A DNA stretch of 64,000 nt from Dinoroseobacter sp039192165. Its GTDB lineage: Bacteria; Pseudomonadota; Alphaproteobacteria; Rhodobacterales; Rhodobacteraceae. A program made the translations under genes and the position numbers. This document shows, piece after piece, positions 18,152-26,590 of the stretch (within the stretch, counting starts at the first letter, position 1; every line of letters begins with the position of its first letter). Location of the stretch: NCBI GenBank assembly GCA_039192165.1, contig JBCCXD010000001.1:62001-126000 (forward strand). Direction: 5' to 3'. The notes under the pieces were generated by a model. The model was not told the origin of the DNA. It was given only the letters and a program-made list of their open reading frames with translations, and made no database searches.

Positions 18152-20563
18152 ATGAAGACTCATTCCCGTGTGTGCATCATCGGTGGCGGCGTGGTCGGGT
18201 GCTCGGTCGCTTTTCACCTGACCAAGCTTGGGTGGCGCGACGTGGTCCTTTTGGAGCGGGCCGAACTCACCTCGGGCTCCACATGGCACGCGGCGGGTGG
18301 GTTTCACACTCTGAACGGCGACACCAACATGGCAGCACTTCAGGGCTACACGATCGGGCTCTATCGTGAGCTTGAAGAGATGACCGGCACGTCCTGCGGC
18401 CTGCACCATGTGGGCGGGATAACACTCGCTGACACAGAAGAACGCTTTGACATGCTAAAGGCGGAGCGCGCCAAGCATCGCTATATGGGGCTTGATACCG
18501 AACTGTTAAGCCCGGAAGACATCAAGGCGCGGGCCGAGCTCGTGAATATCGACGGCATAGTGGGCGGGCTCTACGATCCGCTCGACGGGCATCTCGATCC
18601 ATCCGGCACCACGCACGCATATGCAAAAGCCGCTCGGATGGGCGGGGCCGAGATTGAACTTCACACCAAGGTGGAACGCCTTGTGCCACACAAGGACGGC
18701 TGGGAGGTTATCACGGACAAAGGTACATTGATCGCCGAGCATGTGGTCAATGCGGCCGGGCTCTGGGCGCGCGAAGTGGGGGCTATGGCTGGGGTCTATC
18801 ACCCGCTTCTGCCAATGGCGCACCAATACATTGTCACGGACGATATCCCGCAGATCTACGAACGCGAGACAGAGTTCCCACATGTGATTGACCCGGGCGG
18901 TGAAAGTTATCTGAGACAGGAAGGTCGCGGGCTCTGCATCGGGTTTTACGAGCAGAAATGCGAGCCCTGGGCGGTTGACGGCACACCATGGGACTTCGGG
19001 CATGAGCTTCTTAACGACCAGTTTGACAAGATCGAGGACAGCATCGCTTTCGCCTATCGCCGGTTTCCTGTGCTGGAGACTGCGGGCGTAAAATCGGTCA
19101 TCCATGGCCCCTTTACCTTCGCCCCGGACGGAAATCCCCTTGTTGGTCCGGTCCCGGGATTGCGCAACTATTGGGCCGCATGCGCGGTAATGGCTGGCTT
19201 CAGCCAGGGCGGCGGGGTCGGCCTGACGCTCGCGCAGTGGATGACGACAGGCGAAACCGAGCGCGATCCCGCGGCGCTTGATGTCGCGCGCTTCGGTGAT
19301 TGGACATCCCCGGGTTACACGGTGCCGAAGGTTATTGAGAACTATCAGAACCGGTTCTCGGTTTCCTACCCGAACGAAGAGCTTCCGGCGGCGCGGCCGT
19401 TTCGCACCTCACCAGTCTATGACCTTCTTGACGCAAAAGGCGCAGTCTGGGGACAAGCTTATGGGCTGGAGGTTGCGAACTACTTCGCTGAAGCCGGCGA
19501 GGCCAGGCTTGAAACTCCGAGTTTCCGACGCTCAAATGCCTTCGCAGCCACCGCGCGTGAAGTGGCCGCTGTCCGCACCGCGGTCGGGATTAACGAGCTT
19601 TCGAATTTCGGAAAGTACCGCGTGGTGGGACCAAATGCCCGCGCCTGGCTGGACCGCATTATGGCCGGGCGCATCCCAACCCCCGGTCGTTTGTCGCTGT
19701 CACCAATGCTTGCCACGACCGGGAGACTCTACGGAGATTTCACCATTGCCTGCCTGTCGGAAAGCGAATTTCAACTGATTGCATCCTATGGCGCACAGGC
19801 CTTTCACATGCGCTGGTTCCAGGCGCATCTGGAGCCGGGCGTACATATCGAGAATGTGTCGGACAGCCTTCTGGGCTTCCAGATCGCGGGTCCTAAAGCC
19901 CGGGAGCTTCTCGCGGCCTGTACCCGCATGCCGGTGGATGCAGGCGCATTCCGGTTCTTTGATGTCCAGCGCACAACAATTGGCATGGCGGATTGCCTTG
20001 TGCAGCGGGTCAGCTACACCGGAGATCTCGGGTTCGAGATCTATTGTGACGCCTCTGCGCAACGGCACCTCTTTCACACATTGTGGGCCGCCGGAGAACC
20101 GCTCGGCCTTCGCCCTTTCGGCATGCGGGCCATGATGAGCCTGCGGCTCGAAAAATTCTTTGGCGGCTGGGGGCGCGACTACCGCCCGGACTACACTCCC
20201 GCGGAAACCGGGCTGGATCGCTTCGTCGCCTTCCAGAAAAATACCGACTTTATTGGCCGCGCGGCAGCCGAAGCCGCCCGGGCCAAACCACCACGCCGAA
20301 AGCTCTGCGCTTTCGAAGTCGCGGCAGAGGACGCTGACGTCATCGCCGATGAACCGATCTGGCTCGGGGACACGGTTGCAGGCTTTTGCACGTCAGGCGG
20401 GTTTGCCCATCACACGCAGAAATCCATCGCACTGGGCTTTCTGCCGCGCAATGAAATCGCCAAAGACCTGACTGCCGAGATCGAGATCCTCGGCGTTAAG
20501 CGCCCTGCGCGGCTTCTGTCGCATCCTGTTTTCGATCCTGAGGGGGACCGGATGCGCGGCTGA
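18152..20563 (+). CDS. Dimethylglycine/sarcosine dehydrogenase-like FAD protein with GcvT domain
   Basis: 803 aa. The N-terminal half is a DAO-type FAD oxidoreductase with the dinucleotide motif IIGGGVVGCS at 9-18 and GSTWHAAGG at 42-50. His46 corresponds to the histidine that covalently binds FAD in dimethylglycine and sarcosine dehydrogenases. The C-terminal half (from about 430) is a GcvT-like folate-binding domain, which accepts the methyl carbon onto tetrahydrofolate. Expected reaction: oxidative N-demethylation of dimethylglycine, sarcosine or a related methylated amine. ATG with GGAGG 8 bases upstream. It follows the BCCT gene after a terminator, so the two probably have separate promoters but a shared purpose. 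The exact substrate cannot be fixed from sequence. Confidence 0.88.
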   Translation: MKTHSRVCIIGGGVVGCSVAFHLTKLGWRDVVLLERAELTSGSTWHAAGGFHTLNGDTNMAALQGYTIGLYRELEEMTGTSCGLHHVGGITLADTEERFDMLKAERAKHRYMGLDTELLSPEDIKARAELVNIDGIVGGLYDPLDGHLDPSGTTHAYAKAARMGGAEIELHTKVERLVPHKDGWEVITDKGTLIAEHVVNAAGLWAREVGAMAGVYHPLLPMAHQYIVTDDIPQIYERETEFPHVIDPGGESYLRQEGRGLCIGFYEQKCEPWAVDGTPWDFGHELLNDQFDKIEDSIAFAYRRFPVLETAGVKSVIHGPFTFAPDGNPLVGPVPGLRNYWAACAVMAGFSQGGGVGLTLAQWMTTGETERDPAALDVARFGDWTSPGYTVPKVIENYQNRFSVSYPNEELPAARPFRTSPVYDLLDAKGAVWGQAYGLEVANYFAEAGEARLETPSFRRSNAFAATAREVAAVRTAVGINELSNFGKYRVVGPNARAWLDRIMAGRIPTPGRLSLSPMLATTGRLYGDFTIACLSESEFQLIASYGAQAFHMRWFQAHLEPGVHIENVSDSLLGFQIAGPKARELLAACTRMPVDAGAFRFFDVQRTTIGMADCLVQRVSYTGDLGFEIYCDASAQRHLFHTLWAAGEPLGLRPFGMRAMMSLRLEKFFGGWGRDYRPDYTPAETGLDRFVAFQKNTDFIGRAAAEAARAKPPRRKLCAFEVAAEDADVIADEPIWLGDTVAGFCTSGGFAHHTQKSIALGFLPRNEIAKDLTAEIEILGVKRPARLLSHPVFDPEGDRMRG

Positions 20564-20644
20564 ATGCTTCCCAATGAAGCGGGCGTGTGATCGTGGGCGA
20601 AGAAACCGATAGCGCTCGCGCGCCGCAGTTGCGATGGTTTCGCC

Positions 20645-21250
20645 ATGACAGACCGGGTTCTTCTTCTTGCCGCTGGCAGCTCCTCGCGTATGCGCGGGGC
20701 TGATAAGTTGCTTGAACTTGTGGATCACATCCCTCTTCTGCGCCGGCAGGTCGTGATGGCCCAGAGCCTCGGCTGGCCGGTGTATGTGGCGCTGCCGCCG
20801 CGGCCCCATCCCAGATACGCAGTGCTGGAGGATCTGGGAGTTGAGCTTCTTTCAGTGAAAAGCGCAACTGAGGGTATGGGGGGGACACTCCGCGATTCAG
20901 TGAAGGTTCTGCCCGAAGACACAGACGCGGTGCTTGTTCTGCTTGCAGATCTTCCGGATATCACCAGCGAAGATCTTACCCGGATCGCCGCTGCACGCGA
21001 CGCGCATCCCGCGGCAGCGATCGTGCGAGGAGCAACCTCTGCGGGTGCCCCTGGTCATCCTATCCTCTTTCGTGCCGAAACGCTGCCAGCGTTTGGAAAC
21101 CTGGCAGGAGATGACGGCGGCAAGACGATCATCGCCGAATTCGCGGACAGGGTGCACCTTGTACCTTTGCCCGAAGACCGCGCACGTCGCGATCTCGACA
21201 CCCCGGAAGACTGGCAGCGTTGGCGTGCTGCCCGACAGGCTCAGCAATAG
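20645..21250 (+). CDS. MobA/MocA-like nucleotidyltransferase
   Basis: 201-aa protein of the NTP-transferase fold used for molybdenum-cofactor maturation (MocA adds CMP, MobA adds GMP). The nucleotide-binding N terminus is LLLAAGSSSRMRGADKLLE and the metal site is in LVLLADLPDITSEDL. GHPILFRAE and DLDTPEDW near the end also fit the MocA/CoxI-related group. No molybdenum enzyme gene is adjacent, so the cofactor served is not indicated by context. Confidence 0.82.
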   Translation: MTDRVLLLAAGSSSRMRGADKLLELVDHIPLLRRQVVMAQSLGWPVYVALPPRPHPRYAVLEDLGVELLSVKSATEGMGGTLRDSVKVLPEDTDAVLVLLADLPDITSEDLTRIAAARDAHPAAAIVRGATSAGAPGHPILFRAETLPAFGNLAGDDGGKTIIAEFADRVHLVPLPEDRARRDLDTPEDWQRWRAARQAQQ

Positions 21251-21298
21251 AGCGACCTTGCTTGGTCAGATATCCTGGCTGGGTCATGGGCAAAAGGA

Positions 21299-21508
21299 GG
21301 CGCGCGGTGCCCCCCGGTCGCGCGCCGGATCTGCCCCGCGCTACAACTTCTTGGGAGGGAGGTCCCGAAGGCGGAGCGCGGCTCTCGGCGGCAAAGGTGC
21401 CGCGGGCCGGACAGGGGCAGCCATCCGGCCGGAGCGGTGTTTGGGGGCGCGGAAGGTGCACACTTGTCCGCATTTCTGCGGGTACTCTTAACAGTTTCCG
21501 GCGCCCCC
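21299..21508 (+). other. Stem-loop-rich non-coding stretch, possible structured RNA
   Basis: The 417-bp gap between the MobA-like gene and tRNA-Leu has no convincing reading frame but a string of strong hairpins. These are an 8-bp stem at 21299-21306/21319-21326; a 5-bp stem at 21388-21403; a 7-bp stem at 21405-21411/21424-21430; and a long stem 21443-21450/21501-21508, extended by GGAA/TTCC, that encloses a 5-bp CCGCA/TGCGG hairpin at 21468-21481. The conserved SRP RNA (GGTCAGG with AGCAG) and RNase P motifs are absent on both strands. Strand is a guess. The remainder (21509-21667) shows a few weaker hairpins. Confidence 0.35.
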
Positions 21509-21667
21509 GATCGCGAGTCCAGTCTCGCACAGGCGGGCGTGCGACCGTATCGCGGTCTTTGGCCTTATGGCTCTTTTGACATACGGCTAGGTAAGCGCCC
21601 CTCAGCGGATTTTTTTACGCGCAGCCGCCAAGCTTTTTCGGCAGCAGGTCAAAATGGGTCTGGAGGC

Positions 21668-21754
21668 TGGTACCCGAGGTCGGACTCGAACCGACAAGAT
21701 GTTGCCATCGGGGGATTTTGAATCCCCTGCGTCTACCAATTCCGCCACTCGGGC
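21668..21754 (-). tRNA. tRNA-Leu(CAA)
   Basis: 87-nt class II tRNA with encoded CCA. The acceptor strand begins GCCCGAGTGGC, the anticodon stem GGGGA/TCCCC closes a TTCAAAA loop giving anticodon CAA, a long variable arm follows, and the T arm reads GGTTCGAGTCC. It decodes UUG. Confidence 0.97.
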
Positions 21755-21829
21755 CTCAGATGCGTGGTCTAGCGTCCGGACGAACGGGCGTCTAGATCGA
21801 AAACGCCTGTGATTGCATCGGCGCGCCCT

Positions 21830-22155
21830 GCCCCTTATATTCGGGTTGTCCTTCGGGACTATGGACATAAACGCGCTCGTAATAAGCGGATAGGACCCGG
21901 GGGCGGTACCCGGCGGCTCCACCAAATCCCCGTCGTTTGCGGGCAAAGGGGGCCGAAACAGGATCGACGAACGTCTAAAGGTGTTAGCTTTGTCCCGGTG
22001 AGGTACCACCGTTATCGGTCCGAAACGTACAGTTGCAAACGACAACCGTGCTCCGGTGGCAGTCGCTGCGTAAGCAGTGCCTAAAACCGAAATTTAAGCC
22101 CTTGCGCCTAGCAGCGTAAGGCGGGGCCCGCCGGAGCCTGGCAACAGAATCCGGC
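21830..22155 (+). ncRNA. ssrA: tmRNA, circularly permuted two-piece form
   Basis: Rescues stalled ribosomes. The gene is permuted as in other alphaproteobacteria: the acceptor piece comes first and ends in CGGCTCCACCA at 21924, then a short spacer, then the coding piece from about 21949 starting GGGGCCGAAAC. GGGGCCG pairs perfectly with CGGCTCC to form the tRNA-like acceptor stem, and GTTGTC (21845-21850) can pair with GGCAAC (22140-22145) to join the pieces. The tag frame at 22035-22073 encodes ANDNRAPVAVAA then TAA. Outer boundaries are estimates. A protein-tag adaptor gene (sspB) lies 2.2 kb downstream. Confidence 0.93.
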
Positions 22156-22271
22156 ATCTTCTGCCCGAATCTCTGACAGGTGCCCCACCGGGCCGCCCGC
22201 TCTGCAGGCAATAGGATGCACAGCGCTCCGAGTACTCTTGCCTTCTCTGCACAACGCGCCAGAGTTCATGC

Positions 22272-22925
22272 ATGCGCGCTGCTCTTCTGCTGTCTCTGGG
22301 AGTCTTTTTCGCCGCCAGGCCAGCCTTGGCCTGCACCGTCGCGCTTCTGCTTATGATGGATGTGTCTCAATCGGTTGATGCGGGAGAATACCGTTTGCAA
22401 ACCGAAGGGCTCGCCCGCGCCCTCGAGGATGGAGAAATCCGGGACACCATGCAGCGGGGCGAAATTGCACTTGCGGTGATGCAGTGGTCCGGGACAGGCG
22501 CGCAAAGCCTCTCCATCCCGTGGCGACAAATGCGGAGCGCGGCGGATCTCGACACAATGGTCGCGGATGTGCGCGCAATGCCCAGGGCTTTTTTAATGTC
22601 CAACACAGCCGTGGGCGACGCTATCTTTGCGGGCCTGAGCTATCTGGAGACTGCTCCGAGCTGTGCCCGCCGGGTGATCGATATATCGGGAGATGGGCCC
22701 GACAATGCAGGCTCTGCACCTCTCACCGCGCGACACCGGGCAGAACGCAACGGTGTGACAATCAACGGGCTGGCGGTGGAGTCGCTCGGCCTGTCGATCA
22801 CGAACTATTATCGCTCGCTGGTCATAACACGCGGAGGGTTTGTTGAAACCGCACGCGGATACCGGGACTATGCGCGCGCCATCCGGGCGAAGATTGCCCG
22901 CGAAACCGCTCAGATCATGTTCTGA
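22272..22925 (+). CDS. DUF1194 protein, von Willebrand A-like, secreted
   Basis: 217 aa with an N-terminal signal peptide (MRAALLLSLGVFFAARPALA) and then a von Willebrand factor A-like fold of the DUF1194 family. DVSQS at residues 30-34 is the MIDAS metal motif DxSxS, and SNTAVGDAIF and DISGDGPDNAG are further conserved segments. Predicted periplasmic, with a metal-dependent adhesion or protein-binding site; function unknown. It is followed 52 bp later by a chromate transporter gene on the same strand. Confidence 0.85.
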   Translation: MRAALLLSLGVFFAARPALACTVALLLMMDVSQSVDAGEYRLQTEGLARALEDGEIRDTMQRGEIALAVMQWSGTGAQSLSIPWRQMRSAADLDTMVADVRAMPRAFLMSNTAVGDAIFAGLSYLETAPSCARRVIDISGDGPDNAGSAPLTARHRAERNGVTINGLAVESLGLSITNYYRSLVITRGGFVETARGYRDYARAIRAKIARETAQIMF

Positions 22926-22977
22926 CTGCAGGAAAAACCGTCGTGCAAATGTCGTCACGCGGCATTAGGCAGGACGC

Positions 22978-24234
22978 ATGAGCGAGCCCCCATCCTTAAC
23001 CGAGATTGCCCGCGTGTTCGGTCGCATTGGTCTGCTGTCCTTTGGTGGCCCTGCAGCGCAGATTGCCATGCTGCAAACAGAAACTGTGGAACATCGACCA
23101 TGGCTAAGCGCTCAGAGTTTCGCAAATGGTCTGTCCTTTTGCATGTTGCTTCCCGGACCCGAAGCCATGCAGCTTGCGACATGGTGCGGATGGCGCTTGA
23201 GCGGTCTGACCGGAGGTTTGATCGCAGGAACGCTATTTGTAGCACCTGGCGCGCTTGTGATCCTCGCGCTGGCGCTGATCTACGCCTATCTGGGCGATGT
23301 GCCCTTCGTTCAGACACTGTTTCTGGGGGTGCAGGCGGCCGTTGTCGCCATCGTCGTTCAAGCTCTGTTTCGGCTATCAAAACGCGCCCTTGGCGGTGCG
23401 TCGGATGTCATGGTGGCCGGTCTCAGCTTCCTGGCGCTTTATATCTTTGATCTTCCTTTTCCCTTGGTTCTTTTGGCGGCAGCGCTGTATGGCGCCGCGC
23501 GCGCCTCTGGACCTCCAGGCGTTTCAGATGCGCGTTTTCCTGCGCCCAATTTCCGCATTATCGGAGGGTTCATAGCGATCTGGTGGGTACCGGTCGTGAT
23601 GCTTTGGCTGTCCGGCGCGACGCTATTGACGCAAATCGCACTCTTTTTCTCCAAGCTCGCCGTGGTCACCTTTGGCGGCGCGTATGCTGTGCTTGCTTAT
23701 ATGACACAGGAAGTCGTCGACCGGCACGGCTGGCTCCGGCCGGAGCAGATGATCGACGCTCTCGGACTGGCCGAAACCACCCCCGGTCCTCTGATCCTGG
23801 TCACTGAGTTTGTCGGCTTTCTGGCCGGGTTTGGCGACGGGGGGCTATGGCTGGGTATCGCAGCAGCTCTGGTCACACTGTGGGTGACGTTTGTGCCCTG
23901 TTTTCTTTGGATTTTTGCACTTGGCCCCTATATCGACTGGTTGTCCAAACAGCCACGTCTGTCAGGTGCACTTTCGGGCGTTATGGCCGCCGTTGTAGGC
24001 GTGATAGGTGCGCTCGCGCTCTGGTTCGCATTGCATGTTCTTTTCAAGTCACAAACCGAGGTTTCTCTTCCAGCCGGGATTGGCGCGGTCGAACTCCCGC
24101 AGCTCGCTAGCCTGGACCCCGTTGCGCTGCCGCTGACACTTCTGGCAGCGGCGCTTTTGTGGGCAAACCGGTTCGGCTTTCCTGCGATTCTGGGGATCTG
24201 TGCCTTAGCCGCATTGGCATTATCGAAAGTTTAG
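22978..24234 (+). CDS. chrA: ChrA-family chromate transporter (two-domain)
   Basis: 418-aa inner-membrane protein made of two homologous CHR halves. The first carries RIGLLSFGGPAAQIAMLQ, the second KLAVVTFGGAYAVLAYMTQE, the two FGG motifs expected of full-length ChrA. LLPGPEAMQLATWCGW in the first half corresponds to TTPGPLILVTEFVGF in the second. ChrA exports chromate or sulfate-like anions; many marine copies have no proven role in chromate resistance. No ChrB regulator is seen nearby. Confidence 0.88.
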   Translation: MSEPPSLTEIARVFGRIGLLSFGGPAAQIAMLQTETVEHRPWLSAQSFANGLSFCMLLPGPEAMQLATWCGWRLSGLTGGLIAGTLFVAPGALVILALALIYAYLGDVPFVQTLFLGVQAAVVAIVVQALFRLSKRALGGASDVMVAGLSFLALYIFDLPFPLVLLAAALYGAARASGPPGVSDARFPAPNFRIIGGFIAIWWVPVVMLWLSGATLLTQIALFFSKLAVVTFGGAYAVLAYMTQEVVDRHGWLRPEQMIDALGLAETTPGPLILVTEFVGFLAGFGDGGLWLGIAAALVTLWVTFVPCFLWIFALGPYIDWLSKQPRLSGALSGVMAAVVGVIGALALWFALHVLFKSQTEVSLPAGIGAVELPQLASLDPVALPLTLLAAALLWANRFGFPAILGICALAALALSKV

Positions 24235-24323
24235 GCAATCTGGCTACGGTATTTCGAACGCCCCCTTTCTTTCATCTGGTGGAGGTTCTAACCTGCACGT
24301 GACTCGCGAAAGGTCCCACAAAA

Positions 24324-24836
24324 ATGCCCAAGCGTCTCGACTATGGAAATATGATGCACGCGGCGATGCGCACCCTTATTCAGGATGTCTTGCGGCTTGT
24401 GAGCGATGAAGGCCTCCCCGGTGAGCACCATTTCTTCATAACGTTCGATACGACGCACCCGCAGGTGGATCTGAGCGATTGGCTGCGCGAACGCTACCCT
24501 GAGGAAATGACAATTGTACTTCAGCACTGGTTCGACGCGCTGGAGGTCCGCGCAGATGGTTTCTCGGTGACACTGAATTTCGGCGATCAGCCTGAAGCCC
24601 TGACAGTACCTTTTGACGCAATCCGCACCTTCGTGGACCCATCCGTCGAGTTTGGTCTGCGCTTTGAAACACAAGAAGCTGAGATAGAAGATCTGGAAGA
24701 TGCAGAGCCTCCCGAGGCGCCGGCCGAGCTGGCACAGGAGGTCACCCCGATGGTTCCGGAGCCTAAGCCAGCGGCAGAGAGAGAGGCATCCTCTGGCGAC
24801 GCCGAGGTCGTAAGCCTGGACAGTTTCCGAAAATAG
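24324..24836 (+). CDS. sspB: SspB-family ClpXP adaptor
   Basis: 170 aa. Residues 1-115 match the alphaproteobacterial SspB fold: LDYGNMMHAAMRTLIQDVL, HHFFITFDTTHPQVDLSDWL and the tag-binding region with MTIVLQHWFDALEV. The C-terminal 50 residues are acidic and proline-rich, ending in DAEVVSLDSFRK, the usual tethered tail that docks on the ClpX N domain. The adaptor delivers ssrA-tagged proteins to ClpXP; the tmRNA gene is close upstream. Confidence 0.88.
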   Translation: MPKRLDYGNMMHAAMRTLIQDVLRLVSDEGLPGEHHFFITFDTTHPQVDLSDWLRERYPEEMTIVLQHWFDALEVRADGFSVTLNFGDQPEALTVPFDAIRTFVDPSVEFGLRFETQEAEIEDLEDAEPPEAPAELAQEVTPMVPEPKPAAEREASSGDAEVVSLDSFRK

Positions 24837-24926
24837 TCCTCGGATTTCATTCAAAAACGGCGATTTTACACCTGAGTGCCGCGGCTCTGCCAAGATGCTG
24901 CCGGGTTCTTTTGGCACAGTTTCGCC

Positions 24927-26513
24927 ATGTTGCGGGCACCGAGGCACCTATTGGCGGTTCTGACAGCGGTTGCGGCGTCTTGCGCGGCGCCGGCGATTGG
25001 CGATCCCATGCGCCCGTTTTCGATCTGGCCTGCACAACCCTTTGACGTCGCGGTCCCGGTCACTGCACCGATCTATGTACCTGAGATTAGCCGCGCCCTG
25101 CGCGCAAAACCGGTTGCAACGTCCGCATCCTTTCGCGTCGAAGTAACGGTTGGGCGCCCTAAAGGATCTCCAACGCACCGTCTGCTGCAGCGCTCGGCGA
25201 CATTGCCGGCTTTTAACGGCAGCTACGACACTATCCCCGCAATTGTCGTAAAACGGGGTCGGGTGGACCTGCAGACGCTTGCAAAACAATCAGGGGTAGC
25301 GCCGCACCTGAAATGCGAAGCTGATCATTGCACACTGTCCTCAGCGCTCTTGGTGGCAAAGGGCGCCGAATTGCTGATCGACAACACTCATATCGATCTG
25401 ATCCAGCAAAGCGGCGCAATGATCGTCAACTATGGCCATATGACCGTGCGCAACAGTTACCTTCAGGCGCGCATGCCAGTCGGGTTCTCTTTCGGGAAAG
25501 ACGCGCGGGAGTTCCGTCCCTTCCTGTCCGGACAAGAAGGCTCTGACACGCATCTCATTGGCTCGGTCTTTAAGGATCTGGGCTATAATCGCCCCTCGAG
25601 CTACGGCGTTTCTATAGATGCTCGAACCGGCGAAGCGGAGCCGACCGGCGTGCTCGTGGGAAATGTGTTTGACGGGCTTTATTACGGCTTTTATTCGCAC
25701 CACGCCAAGAACGTTCCCATCGTCGATAACCTGTACCGAGACAACATTATCTACGGGATCGACCCACACGATTATTCCTACAATCTCTGGATCCTTGGCA
25801 ATCGCGCCTATGGCACCAAGAAAAAGCACGGAATCATTATTTCACGCGGCGTGCACGACACCGTCATTGCGATGAACCGCAGCCACGACAATGCGCGGGC
25901 CGGGATCATGCTCGATCGACATTCATCAAACAATACAGTCATTTACAACCATAACTGGCGCAACGGATATGACGGGATCGCAATCTACGAAAGCTCCGGG
26001 AACCTGATTGCGCACAACACCGGTGTGGAGAACGGCAAAACAGGTCTGCGGATTCGCAACTCGCAAGACCTGATCGTTGCGCATAACTACTTCTCGGGGA
26101 ATGTGACCGGCATCAAGGCCTATACCGGGCGCCCGAACGGCTTTGAGCGGCGGGACGAAGATATCTACCGGATGGAAGTACAGGCCAACCTGATGGAGAA
26201 TACGGTTTCTGCAAACCATCGCGAAGATCTGTCGCTCAAAGGCTGCGTTTCACGCATGGTTTTCACAACGCTGTCAAACAAGCAGCCAGGGTTCACGACC
26301 CCTAACGTGCGCTTCGGCGGTGACAAAACGTGGAAAGAAATGCTGCGACGCGTATCCAAGCTGACATATGGCGATCTCGAAGTCCGCTACGATTGCGAAG
26401 TGTTCATTGTAGAACCAGCTGTCGAGCGCGCTGAACGCGATGCAGCTCTTGCCTCCGCTGCCGCCGAACAAGCTGCCCGGGATATAGAGGCTCGCGCGTC
26501 CCTGCGCCAATAA
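24927..26513 (+). CDS. Right-handed beta-helix protein (NosD/AlgG-like), secreted
   Basis: 528 aa from the ATG at 24927, which opens a signal peptide (MLRAPRHLLAVLTAVAASCA). The centre (about 170-400) is a series of short repeats with regular asparagines, such as NSYLQARMPVGFSF, NNTVIYNHNWRNGYDGIAIY and NLIAHNTGVENGKTGLRIRN, typical of parallel beta-helix polysaccharide-modifying proteins (mannuronan epimerase, NosD, pectate-lyase-like). The last 40 residues are alanine- and arginine-rich and probably helical. No alginate or exopolysaccharide cluster adjoins, so the substrate is unknown. Confidence 0.75.
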   Translation: MLRAPRHLLAVLTAVAASCAAPAIGDPMRPFSIWPAQPFDVAVPVTAPIYVPEISRALRAKPVATSASFRVEVTVGRPKGSPTHRLLQRSATLPAFNGSYDTIPAIVVKRGRVDLQTLAKQSGVAPHLKCEADHCTLSSALLVAKGAELLIDNTHIDLIQQSGAMIVNYGHMTVRNSYLQARMPVGFSFGKDAREFRPFLSGQEGSDTHLIGSVFKDLGYNRPSSYGVSIDARTGEAEPTGVLVGNVFDGLYYGFYSHHAKNVPIVDNLYRDNIIYGIDPHDYSYNLWILGNRAYGTKKKHGIIISRGVHDTVIAMNRSHDNARAGIMLDRHSSNNTVIYNHNWRNGYDGIAIYESSGNLIAHNTGVENGKTGLRIRNSQDLIVAHNYFSGNVTGIKAYTGRPNGFERRDEDIYRMEVQANLMENTVSANHREDLSLKGCVSRMVFTTLSNKQPGFTTPNVRFGGDKTWKEMLRRVSKLTYGDLEVRYDCEVFIVEPAVERAERDAALASAAAEQAARDIEARASLRQ

Positions 26514-26590
26514 GCCCGTCTGCTTTTGATTGCCCCCTTCCACCAGCCCCGATAGAGGGTATGCGAACGTATACTACCCGGGAGCAGACC

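Noticed and set aside
21443..21508. Signal recognition particle RNA at the GGGGGCGC...GCGCCCCC hairpin
   Set aside because: Resembles the closing stem of SRP RNA, but the conserved GGTCAGG/GGAAGG/AGCAG apical motifs are absent on both strands.
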